From Denitrobaculum sp965232285 (GTDB taxonomy: Bacteria; Pseudomonadota; Alphaproteobacteria; Kiloniellales; Kiloniellaceae): DNA of 64,000 nucleotides. The notes below the pieces were generated by a model, which saw nothing but the letters and a program-made list of their open reading frames with translations, did not search any database and had not been told where the DNA came from. This document shows positions 45,709 through 54,076 of this stretch, in pieces. Position numbers and translations under genes: made by a program. How positions within the stretch are numbered: the stretch's first letter is position 1; each line of letters begins with the position of its first letter. The stretch covers positions 868,001 to 932,000 of the forward strand of contig CBDDPL010000004.1 of NCBI GenBank assembly GCA_965232285.1, in the 5' to 3' direction.

Positions 45709-46529
45709 GGTTCGATCCTCCCAAAAGCCTGCCGGGCCAGAAGCAGCGCCAGTACCGGCCAGAGCAGGAGCGAAGCCGGGGCCGCCCAGGTGGGCAGGGC
45801 CTGCGCCGCGCCCGTCATGCCGCTGGCCAGCGCGACGCTTTCCGCCGCTGAGACATTCCAGAGGCGAAAGGCATCCGCCGGGTTGAAGGCCAGCAGCCAG
45901 GGGAAGACGGTCCGGGTGAAGAAGCCGCCGTTGTCGAAGACCACGGCGCCCAGAAGCCCCAGGTCGTAAAGCACGACGAAGATCAGCCAGAGACCGGCCG
46001 CCAGTCCCGCGGCACCGGCCGAACTGCCTGCGAGCGCGGACAGGAGATAACCGAGCGCCAGAAAGGTCGCGCCCAGCAGAATGGAGGTGCCGATCAGGCG
46101 CAGCAGCGCGGTTACGCTCTCCGGGCCCGCGCCGCCGGTCACGGCCGCGGCTGCACCGGCGATACCGAAGCCGAAGGCGATGGCGAAGGAGAGAGCGCCC
46201 AGATGCGCCGTGAACTTGCCGAGCAGAAGTTCGCCGCGCGACAGAGGATAGCTCAGCAACAGGGCCAGGCCGCCGCGTTCGTTTTCGCCGGCGACCGCAT
46301 CGAAGGCCATCATCAGTGCGAGCAGCGGTGCCAGGTAGACCGACAGCGTGGTCATGGAGGCCACCGAAACGGTCAGCAGATCAACCCCCAGCGAGCCGGT
46401 CGGGGCGGAGCCCGCGAAGGTCAGGGCTAGGGCGAAGAGGGTCATGATGAGGGTCGCGGTTACGACCCAGAGGTTACGCCGTGCGATCTTCGCTTCGATC
46501 GCTGCGACGGCGAGAACGCGGGTCATCAT
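45705..46529 (-). CDS. nosY: NosY, ABC transporter permease
   Basis: 274 residues with six membrane helices, ABC-2 type permease. It begins with ATGATG overlapping the nosF stop by 4 bp. Together with NosF and NosD it forms the membrane complex that helps build the CuZ centre. Confidence 0.93.
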   Translation of the reverse strand: MMTRVLAVAAIEAKIARRNLWVVTATLIMTLFALALTFAGSAPTGSLGVDLLTVSVASMTTLSVYLAPLLALMMAFDAVAGENERGGLALLLSYPLSRGELLLGKFTAHLGALSFAIAFGFGIAGAAAAVTGGAGPESVTALLRLIGTSILLGATFLALGYLLSALAGSSAGAAGLAAGLWLIFVVLYDLGLLGAVVFDNGGFFTRTVFPWLLAFNPADAFRLWNVSAAESVALASGMTGAAQALPTWAAPASLLLWPVLALLLARQAFGRIEP

Positions 46530-47428
46530 GGGTGTTCCTCCCCGGAATAATGGCGGTAGAGGTCTTCGAGGCTCGGCGGCGCGATATCCAGATCGGCGAC
46601 CAGGCTGCCCAGCGCCGAGATCCGCGCCAGGCGCTCCATCTTTTCGCCCGGCTGGCAAAACAACTCGACCGATGCGCCGTTCACGCGCTGCCCGCCCAGC
46701 CGTTCGTGGAGTTCGGTGGCATCGCTGCCTTGGGCCGTCAGGCGGAGTCTGATCGGCAGCCCGGCACGGGCGCTCAGGCGGGGCAGGGTGTCGTCTGCGA
46801 CCAGTTGCCCCTGCCGCAGGATGGCGATGCGGTCCGTCCGCGCCTCCATCTCGGTCAGGGCATGGGAGGAAATCAGCAGGGCCGTGCCCTGGGCGGCCAG
46901 TTCGTCGATGATGGCATAGAGTTCGGCGCGCGAGATGGGATCCAGGCCGCTGGCCGGCTCGTCGAGCAAAGCGACCTTGGGTTGGCCCAGCAGAACCTGG
47001 GCCAGACCCAGGCGCTGACGCATACCCTTCGACCAGGTGCCGATGCGCCGGTCGGCGGCATCGCTCAACCCGACCCGTTCCAGAAGGGGAGCGACTTTTC
47101 GTGTCGTTTCGCCGGACAGGCGGGCGAAGAGCGTGAGCTGCTCGCGACCCGTGAGCGCGCGATGGAAGGCGACCGCTTCGGGCAGGTAAGCGACGGCACG
47201 GCGAGCCTCCGCGCTGCCGGGTTGACTGCCCACGACCTCGATAAGACCGGCGCTGGGAGCCATCAGGCCCAGGATCAGTTTCATGAGGGTCGTCTTACCA
47301 GCGCCGTTGTGGCCCAGAAGCGCAACCCGTTCGCCCGGCTTGACCTGCAGGCTGACGTCGCGCAGAACCTCCGCCCTGCCGTGCGATTTGCAGAGCTTCT
47401 CGACCTCTAAGATGGGCTTTGTGTTCAT
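46526..47428 (-). CDS. nosF: NosF, ABC transporter ATPase
   Basis: 300 residues. Walker A GHNGAGKT (about 39-46), signature WSKGMRQR-type (about 133-140) and Walker B VALLDEPASGLD (about 153-164). It powers the NosDY complex. It overlaps nosD and nosY by 4 bp. Confidence 0.95.
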   Translation of the reverse strand: MNTKPILEVEKLCKSHGRAEVLRDVSLQVKPGERVALLGHNGAGKTTLMKLILGLMAPSAGLIEVVGSQPGSAEARRAVAYLPEAVAFHRALTGREQLTLFARLSGETTRKVAPLLERVGLSDAADRRIGTWSKGMRQRLGLAQVLLGQPKVALLDEPASGLDPISRAELYAIIDELAAQGTALLISSHALTEMEARTDRIAILRQGQLVADDTLPRLSARAGLPIRLRLTAQGSDATELHERLGGQRVNGASVELFCQPGEKMERLARISALGSLVADLDIAPPSLEDLYRHYSGEEHP

Positions 47429-48693
47429 GATGGCCCTTTCATGTCAGGGACCGGGATCTCGACCGGCTGCATGAGCGGCCGGCTGTCGATCACGCCGCCG
47501 GGTAACAGGGCGGGGAAGGCCGACTGCGCCCAGCGCACCAGTTGTACCGCCGGCGCGCCGAGCAGCAGCTTGGCCGCCGGCTGGGTCCAGAGAATGTGGT
47601 CCATGGAGTCGTTGGGGCGATAGGGCGTGTCCGCGATGCCGTCGCCGTTAACGTCATAAGCGGCGTAGTCACTCCAGTGATTGCCGCGCCCACCGGCCGA
47701 CCAGTCGACCCAGCGGGAGCCGACGTACTTCACCTGAGTGCGGTTGCCGATGAAGGCGTTGCCGCTGATCTCGTTGCGTTCGGAACCGGCCGTGAAGTGG
47801 ATGCCGATCGCGCAGCGCTCGAAACGGTTGTCAGCGACACGGTTCTTGTGGGCGTTGTAGAGGAAAGCGCAGCGGTTGCCGCCGTCACGCACCAGGTTGC
47901 CGCTGACGTCCGAACTGTTGGCGTAGTTGAGCATGATGCCGTGCTCGGCGTCGCCGATCGAGACGTTGTCGGTGACCTTCACGCGCTTGGAGAACATGAC
48001 CGCGTAGCCCAGATCATTTCCGATCGAGACGTTGCCCGAGACTTCGCTGTCGTTGGCGTACATGTAGTGCACGGCGAAGCGCAGGTCGCGAAAGCGGTTG
48101 TTGCGAAAACTGTTCTTGCGCGAGGTGTTCACGAAGATGCCGTCGCGGCCCCAGCGGACGTCGTTGCCTTCGACCCGCGCGCCCGGCGCGTTCCAGACGT
48201 AGACGCCGTTGCCCCGGTCGTTCACTCGGTGATCCTGGCGGCCTTCGATTACGTTGTTGGCGACCAGAGCCTCCTTCGCGCCGTGAATGTCCACGCCGTG
48301 GAGGTTGCCCAGCAGCCGGTTGCCTTCGACCACCGCCCGGGTTGCTTTCTTGCCCAGGCTGACCCCCGCGTCGAGCGTTTCGTGGGAAGAACCGGAACCC
48401 CGGATGATGAGGCCGCGAACAATGACATCGGCCGCGGCGACGGTGATGACGCTGCCTTTGTTGTTCCCCTGTATGACGGCGCGGCCGCCGCCCTCCAGGG
48501 TCAAGGGCCGATCGATGACGATCGAACCCGGGTGCAGGCCCGGTGCGAGGCGGAGAAGATCTCCGTCCTCCGCCTCCGCCAGAGCCAGCGCCAGGGCTCC
48601 GGGTTCCGCCGGCACCGATCGCTCCACCGCCTCTAGGGGGAGCGGCAGGGGGAGCAGTATCAGGAGAGTCAGCAGGAACCCGGAGCGTTTCAT
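47425..48693 (-). CDS. nosD: NosD, periplasmic parallel beta-helix protein for CuZ assembly
   Basis: 422 residues. Signal peptide, then repeated right-handed beta-helix turns with N/G-V-x-x-N patterns (carbohydrate-binding/NosD repeats). The ATG at 48693 was chosen because it starts the signal peptide two bases after the nosZ stop. It receives copper from NosL and docks on NosFY. Confidence 0.93.
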   Translation of the reverse strand: MKRSGFLLTLLILLPLPLPLEAVERSVPAEPGALALALAEAEDGDLLRLAPGLHPGSIVIDRPLTLEGGGRAVIQGNNKGSVITVAAADVIVRGLIIRGSGSSHETLDAGVSLGKKATRAVVEGNRLLGNLHGVDIHGAKEALVANNVIEGRQDHRVNDRGNGVYVWNAPGARVEGNDVRWGRDGIFVNTSRKNSFRNNRFRDLRFAVHYMYANDSEVSGNVSIGNDLGYAVMFSKRVKVTDNVSIGDAEHGIMLNYANSSDVSGNLVRDGGNRCAFLYNAHKNRVADNRFERCAIGIHFTAGSERNEISGNAFIGNRTQVKYVGSRWVDWSAGGRGNHWSDYAAYDVNGDGIADTPYRPNDSMDHILWTQPAAKLLLGAPAVQLVRWAQSAFPALLPGGVIDSRPLMQPVEIPVPDMKGPS

Positions 48694-48695
48694 GA

Positions 48696-50603
48696 TCAGG
48701 CGCCCCGCGGTTCGACCAGCATGCGGCCGCGCATTTCCATATGCAGGGCATGGCAGAACCACTGGCAGTAATACCAGTGCACGCCCGGCCGCTCGGCGAC
48801 GAAGGTGACCGAGGCGGTGGCCAGCGGCGCGACCTCCATCGCGATGCCGAAGTTGGAGAGGCAGAAGCCATGTGTCAGATCGTCGATGTCATCCAGGTTC
48901 GTCACGTAGACGGTGACTTCATCGCCCTGCTTGACCGTGAACTTCTCCAGGCTGAAGTTCGGCGCCAGCGAGGTCATGTATACCCGCACTTTGTTGCCGT
49001 CCCGGATCGGTTCTTCTGCACCTTCCTCGAGATCGACGCCATCCGCTGCGGCCTGCTTGACCGCGTCTTCGAAGGTGGGGTCGTCCCGCTCCCAGACGAT
49101 GGCCGGATTGACCTTCGAACGGTGCACGATGATGCTGTCGTGCGGCTCGGCGAAGGTCGGGCCGTCATGCACTACCTTCATCTCGTCGCCGGAGATATCG
49201 ATCAACTGCTCGTTCTCGGGCTTCAGAGGACCGACATTCAGGAAGCGGTCCTTGGAGAACTTGTTCATCGAGATCAGCCACTTGCCGTCGGCCTCGGCGG
49301 TTTCGCCCATGGAGGTCGAGTTATGGCCTGGCTGATAGTGCACATCGACCTTGGAGATGATCGGGTCCACGTCATCGCCGGCGTAGGCCTGAATGGCCTT
49401 TTCCATGTTCCACTTCACGACCTGGCTGTCGAGGAACAGGGTGGTGAAGGCGTTGCCCTGGCCGTCGAAGGCCGTATGCAGTGGGCCCAGGCCCAGTTGC
49501 GGCTCGGCGACAATGCAGGAGCGCGGATCGGCGTCGTCTTCGAAGAGATCGTCGATCTTGGTGACATCGATGACCGAGACCGTCGGTGAGAGCTTGCCGT
49601 TGATCACCACATGCTTCTTGTCGGGTGCCGCGTTGCAGCCATGCGGGCTGTTGGGGATCGGAACATAGCGGGTGTATTTCGAGCCCTTGCGGCCGTCGAG
49701 TACCGGCACACCGTTCAGCATCTGGAAATCGCCCGCTGCGACGCCATCCTCGATGCGCTTGATGTTGAAGATCACCGCGTGATCGGTCTCGCTCGCCGTC
49801 ATCTCGGCCAGGTTGACGCCCATCTCGGAGTTGTAGCTGGTCGAGAAGGCATATTTGCCCTGGTAGTCGGAGTCGCAGTTGTCCAGGTTCCCGCTGACGA
49901 TCACCTGCCAGGCCACCTTCATCGTATCGCCGTCGATGGCCGAGAAGATGTTGACGTATTCCTCGGGCTTATCGAGGATCATGCCGTCGTTGATCAGCGG
50001 CGCTTCATGTTCACCGTTGGCGAAAACATAACCTGTGCGCGGGAACTTCTGCGGCCGGAGGCCATGGATGTCCTTTGCGTTCGGGATCTCGATGATCTTG
50101 TCGCACTTCATGACGTCGCAGCGAATGCGGGCGACCCGCGTGTTCGCTTTGTCGTTCGCGAAGAGGTAGCGCCCGTCATAGGTGCCGTCGGTGAAGGACA
50201 TATGGGGATGGTGCAGGTCGCCGTTGTCGTAGGTGACCTTGCCTTGCGCTTTCAGGTACGCCTTGCTCTCGGGCAGCAGGCCCTCGGTCAGGATCTTTAG
50301 CGATTCGTTGGTCTGTCCCCAGCCGGTCGCGGAGCAGCGGTTGAAGACCGGAATACGCATGAATTCGCGCATGGAGGGCACGCCCAGGATGCGGATTTCG
50401 CCGGTCTGGCCCGAGGACCAGAAGCCATAGTATTCGTCCAGTTCGCCGGGCGCGAGGTGCGCTTCACCGGCCGCCGCGCGGGCTGATTTACCGCCGGCCG
50501 CCATCATCGCGCCGCCGCCGGTCGCTGCCAGAAGAGCGCCGCCTGCGGAGGCACCGAGCAGGTCGCGCCTGTTGATGGACCAGGGCGTTTTTTTGTCAGA
50601 CAT
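48696..50603 (-). CDS. nosZ: Nitrous-oxide reductase, clade I (Tat-exported)
   Basis: 635 residues. Tat signal INRRDLLG. The N-terminal seven-bladed propeller holds the CuZ histidines, and the C-terminal cupredoxin domain has the CuA motif C613-x3-C617-x3-H621-x2-M624. It reduces N2O to N2 in the periplasm. The Tat signal and linked nosR/nosX mark clade I. The start overlaps the 3' end of nosR by 8 bp. Confidence 0.97.
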   Translation of the reverse strand: MSDKKTPWSINRRDLLGASAGGALLAATGGGAMMAAGGKSARAAAGEAHLAPGELDEYYGFWSSGQTGEIRILGVPSMREFMRIPVFNRCSATGWGQTNESLKILTEGLLPESKAYLKAQGKVTYDNGDLHHPHMSFTDGTYDGRYLFANDKANTRVARIRCDVMKCDKIIEIPNAKDIHGLRPQKFPRTGYVFANGEHEAPLINDGMILDKPEEYVNIFSAIDGDTMKVAWQVIVSGNLDNCDSDYQGKYAFSTSYNSEMGVNLAEMTASETDHAVIFNIKRIEDGVAAGDFQMLNGVPVLDGRKGSKYTRYVPIPNSPHGCNAAPDKKHVVINGKLSPTVSVIDVTKIDDLFEDDADPRSCIVAEPQLGLGPLHTAFDGQGNAFTTLFLDSQVVKWNMEKAIQAYAGDDVDPIISKVDVHYQPGHNSTSMGETAEADGKWLISMNKFSKDRFLNVGPLKPENEQLIDISGDEMKVVHDGPTFAEPHDSIIVHRSKVNPAIVWERDDPTFEDAVKQAAADGVDLEEGAEEPIRDGNKVRVYMTSLAPNFSLEKFTVKQGDEVTVYVTNLDDIDDLTHGFCLSNFGIAMEVAPLATASVTFVAERPGVHWYYCQWFCHALHMEMRGRMLVEPRGA

Positions 50604-52800
50604 GTGTTCCCTCCTTCTGTGGGATGCGAGCCGCGCCGAAGGCCCGTTCCAGTGCCTCCGCGCTCTCCTTGTTGCGCGCGACCATCGTCGCGTGCCGTTT
50701 CAACTTCTTGATCACGACCGGGCACTTGTCGCCGGACTGATAGAGGACCTGGCAATGCAGGCAGTTGACGCATTCGTTGGGATTGATCTCACCGGTCGGA
50801 TGGATCGCCTGTACCGGACATTCGTTCGCGCAGGTCCGGCAGGGGTGACCACATTCGTGATAGCGCTTCAGCCAGTCGAACATGCGGATCCGCGCCGGGA
50901 TCGCGAGGGCCGCGCCAAGCGGGCAGAGATAGCGGCAGTAGAAGCGCTCGATGAACAGCCCGATCGCCAGGAGCACGAGGGCGAAGGCGACGAAGGGCCA
51001 TTCCCGGACGAATTTCAGAATGATCGCCGTCTTGAAGGGTTCGACCTCGGCATAGGTCTCGGCCAGAGGGATCGAGGCCAGGGAGATGCCGAACAGCGCG
51101 AAGAAGATCATGTACTTGACCGGCCAGAGCCGCTCGTGCAGGCCCCAGGGCAGTTCCCACTGCGGGATCTTGAAGAGGCGGCCGATCCGGTTGGTCAGTT
51201 CCTGCAGCGCGCCGAAGGGGCAGAGCCAGCCGCAGTAGGCGCCGCGGCCCCAGAACACCAGGGCGGCCGCCACGGAGAACCAGAGAATGAAGATCATCGG
51301 ATCGAGCAGGAAGGCATCCCAGGTGAAGCCTTCCTTCAACGCCCCACCCAGCGCCATGAGGTTGACCACCGAAAGCTGGGCATTGGCGTACCAGCCGAGA
51401 AACACCAGCGTGACCGTCAGGTAGCCCATACGGAACCAAAGCAGCACGCGCTCGTTCCGGGTCGCCTGGAACTGGAAGAAAAAGACGGCGGTGAGCACGG
51501 CGAGCATGACGACGAGGCCTGCGACCTCGAAGCGGCGATCCCGCCAGATTCTTTGCCAGAGCGCTGCCTTGGCGGCGGCCTCCTCTTCGGGCGCATCGAC
51601 CAGCGGCGGCGCGAGGGGAAGGAGGTAGCGTTCCGGAAGCCGGTAACCGAGATCGAAAGTCAGGAAGCTCTTCTCGACCGGGCCGACGGCGCGTTGGGCC
51701 AGGAGCTGCAGCCGCCAGGCTGCCGCAGGATCGAAGTCGGCATCGGCCGGGATCTTGAAGAGATCCAGCTCGGTGAAGCTGGGGGCACCTTCCGCGGCGA
51801 CCCTGCCCAGTCTGCGATGTTGCTTGTCGAAGAAGCGCACCGAACTGTCTCCCTGGATCAACTGGATCCGGTCGAAGATCCCGCCGCGCACATAGCCTGA
51901 TCCCTTAAAGGAATAACGTCCGCTGCCGGCCACCAGGATCGCTTCTTCACCATCCGCCAGCCACTTGACCAGGTTGGCGTATTCGGCTTCGCCCAGCAGG
52001 CTGAGCCCGATGGAGGGGATCGAAACCACCGCGGCTTTCATGCTGATGAAGCTGTCGGTGTCGGGTCCCTTTTCGGGCCGGGCGATCGCCCGTTCGTCAC
52101 CTGATGCCGCGAAGGCCGCATTGATCTGCCCGACATCGAGCGTCAGGCTGCGAACCGAGCCGTCTCCTTCCAGGGTTATCCAGTCTTCGATGGCTTGGAA
52201 GTTCCGGTCGATCTCGCGGCGCGGCGCGGCGATCTGCTGTTCCAGGCCACCGAGACCCAGCGCCCGCGCGACCTTCAGGCCGGCCCGTACGATGGAGTCG
52301 TCGATCACCATGATGGTGACGGTCGCGCCCGAGATGATGTCCAGCTCATGCGCCGATCCGCCGGCTTCGGCTTCCGCCTTCAGGTCCAGCCCCGCATAGC
52401 CTTCGGTCAGGCGCTGTACCTTGGCGTCGGGAATACCGATCAGCACGATGGGCTCGGAATGTTCGACCAGTTTAACGGCGGTGAGCACCGCGTCCGGTGA
52501 AACCGCGGCCACGACATGGATCGGCTTGCCGGAATAGCCTGTGGTGCCGACGAAATCTGATGTCAGGAAAGCCCAGCCAAGGGTTTCGCCATCCTTCAGG
52601 ATCGCTGCGACGGGGATGTCGTCACGCAGACCGCCGAATCCCGTAGCGCCTGGCATCAAGTCGCCAGCATCGAGCTTGGCCAGAAAGCGGGGAAGCTCCG
52701 GCGCTCCGCCGTCGGCGCGCAGGCTGTCGCTGGCCGCGAAAAGCAGCAACGAAAGAACCAAGCCGGCGGTCAGGCGATGAAACAGGCGCGTCAGGCGCAT
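50596..52800 (-). CDS. nosR: NosR, FMN/iron-sulfur membrane protein for N2O reductase
   Basis: 734 residues. Signal peptide, periplasmic FMN-binding domain with SGATVT (flavinylation Thr, about residue 175), several membrane helices, and a cytoplasmic C-terminus with CRTCANECP and CVNCLHCQ clusters for two [4Fe-4S] centres. It passes electrons to NosZ and supports its expression. The start at 52800 gives the signal peptide at the N-terminus; an open extension upstream overlaps the operator. Confidence 0.95.
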   Translation of the reverse strand: MRLTRLFHRLTAGLVLSLLLFAASDSLRADGGAPELPRFLAKLDAGDLMPGATGFGGLRDDIPVAAILKDGETLGWAFLTSDFVGTTGYSGKPIHVVAAVSPDAVLTAVKLVEHSEPIVLIGIPDAKVQRLTEGYAGLDLKAEAEAGGSAHELDIISGATVTIMVIDDSIVRAGLKVARALGLGGLEQQIAAPRREIDRNFQAIEDWITLEGDGSVRSLTLDVGQINAAFAASGDERAIARPEKGPDTDSFISMKAAVVSIPSIGLSLLGEAEYANLVKWLADGEEAILVAGSGRYSFKGSGYVRGGIFDRIQLIQGDSSVRFFDKQHRRLGRVAAEGAPSFTELDLFKIPADADFDPAAAWRLQLLAQRAVGPVEKSFLTFDLGYRLPERYLLPLAPPLVDAPEEEAAAKAALWQRIWRDRRFEVAGLVVMLAVLTAVFFFQFQATRNERVLLWFRMGYLTVTLVFLGWYANAQLSVVNLMALGGALKEGFTWDAFLLDPMIFILWFSVAAALVFWGRGAYCGWLCPFGALQELTNRIGRLFKIPQWELPWGLHERLWPVKYMIFFALFGISLASIPLAETYAEVEPFKTAIILKFVREWPFVAFALVLLAIGLFIERFYCRYLCPLGAALAIPARIRMFDWLKRYHECGHPCRTCANECPVQAIHPTGEINPNECVNCLHCQVLYQSGDKCPVVIKKLKRHATMVARNKESAEALERAFGAARIPQKEGTHV

Positions 52801-52854
52801 GGAGATATCTCCATTCAACTGGGCGCAGTCTGTGCGCTTACGGCGCATCGCTCC

Positions 52855-52868
52855 TTGACTTGCGTCAA
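52855..52868 (-). promoter_or_regulatory. NNR/Dnr-type operator upstream of nosR
   Basis: A perfect palindrome of the ends, TTGAC-TTGC-GTCAA on the + strand. The centre is 62 bp before the nosR ATG. It overlaps the last codon and stop of nnrS by four bases, so nosR can be controlled separately from nirI-nnrS. Confidence 0.78.
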
Positions 52869-54076
52869 GGGGATGACGAGCTTTTCACCTTTTTGGATCG
52901 AGCCTCGATCACCATGGGAAAGTAAACGGCGATGAAGATCGTGAAGGCGGCAATCCAGAGTCCGCCGGAGATGAACGTCGCGGTGTTGTACCAGCCGATG
53001 TCCGCGATCGATCCGCTCGCCCGTATGACTGCGGCGACCGCAACGAGGAGGTAGGCGAGGGCGATAGCGGGGCTTGCGACGAGAGGACGGCCGGAATGAC
53101 CGAGGATGGCGCGGCTCATAACGGCGAGGGTCATGCCGCCGACCGCACCGATCCCCAGAAGATGCAGGGCGGCCACCTCGCTGATCATGTCCAGGTAAGC
53201 GAACCCCAGCGTCAGATAGCCCGCAGCGAGCATGGCGAAGCCGAGATGCAGGGACCAGAGAATTGCCTGCCCGCTCGCCCAGCGGCTGCGCCAGCCGGCC
53301 AGGCGTAGGAACTGGGCAACGCCGGTAATGAAGGCTATGGCGGCAAAGAGGCTGTCAGGAACATCCAAGACCAGGAGCAGCGGCAGGAGGATGGCAGACC
53401 CGATGCCGATGGCATCGAGGACCCGGTGCGACCGGGGAAGGCCTTTCTCTATCCCGGCGCGGAGCATGGCATTTCTTGTGAAGGCCGGCGTGATCCGCCC
53501 GCCGAGCACGGAGATCATGGCGGTAATGCCCAGCAGTCCCAGGCGCAAGCCTGACCAGACTCCGTCGTCGATTACGCCCATCCATTCGAGATGGATCAGG
53601 AGATTGCCGCTCCAGACCAGCGTGAGCAGCAGCAGAAACAAAAGGTTCTGCGGTTTTGGTCTTCGGAAGAGTTGGCTCGCGATCTTGCTGGCCAGGAGCG
53701 GCAGGAAGGCCAGGTCGATGACGGCCACGAGGAGTGGCTCGAGAGACCCTGACCACCAGATGGCCAAGCGGCCTGCCAGCCAGAGGCCTGAAGCGGAAAC
53801 GACGAAGAGATGGCGGGCCGCTTTCGTGCCGGTCCAGTTCGGGACTGCGGTCAGGAAGAAGCCGCCAAGCGCGGCACCTGCGTAACCGAAGATCATTTCA
53901 TGGGCGTGCCAAAGATGCGGTGGCGGCGCAAAGGGCATACGCGTCACCATTCCACCCACGGCGTGGACGCCCAGCCAGGTGATCCAGAGCCCGATGGAGA
54001 TGACGGCGAAGAGGCCGGCGGCGAGAAAGAAAATGCGAAAGCCCTCACTGAAGAGCGTGCGCAAGATTCTCATCAT
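52865..54076 (-). CDS. nnrS: NnrS-family haem/copper membrane protein
   Basis: 403 residues with about 12 membrane helices and conserved His in the HLWHAHEMIFGYAGA segment (about 51-65). NnrS proteins relieve nitrosative stress, probably by limiting formation of NO-iron complexes. The ATGATG start overlaps the nirI stop, so it is coupled to nirI. Confidence 0.92.
   Translation of the reverse strand: MMRILRTLFSEGFRIFFLAAGLFAVISIGLWITWLGVHAVGGMVTRMPFAPPPHLWHAHEMIFGYAGAALGGFFLTAVPNWTGTKAARHLFVVSASGLWLAGRLAIWWSGSLEPLLVAVIDLAFLPLLASKIASQLFRRPKPQNLLFLLLLTLVWSGNLLIHLEWMGVIDDGVWSGLRLGLLGITAMISVLGGRITPAFTRNAMLRAGIEKGLPRSHRVLDAIGIGSAILLPLLLVLDVPDSLFAAIAFITGVAQFLRLAGWRSRWASGQAILWSLHLGFAMLAAGYLTLGFAYLDMISEVAALHLLGIGAVGGMTLAVMSRAILGHSGRPLVASPAIALAYLLVAVAAVIRASGSIADIGWYNTATFISGGLWIAAFTIFIAVYFPMVIEARSKKVKSSSSP

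Noticed and set aside
47641..48500. Internal repeats in nosD considered as a DNA repeat array or CRISPR
   Set aside because: They reflect protein beta-helix turns; there are no identical repeats or regular spacers.
47542..48636. 364-codon + strand frame opposite nosD
   Set aside because: Val/Asp-rich mirror image of the NosD beta-helix repeats; nosD itself is firmly identified.
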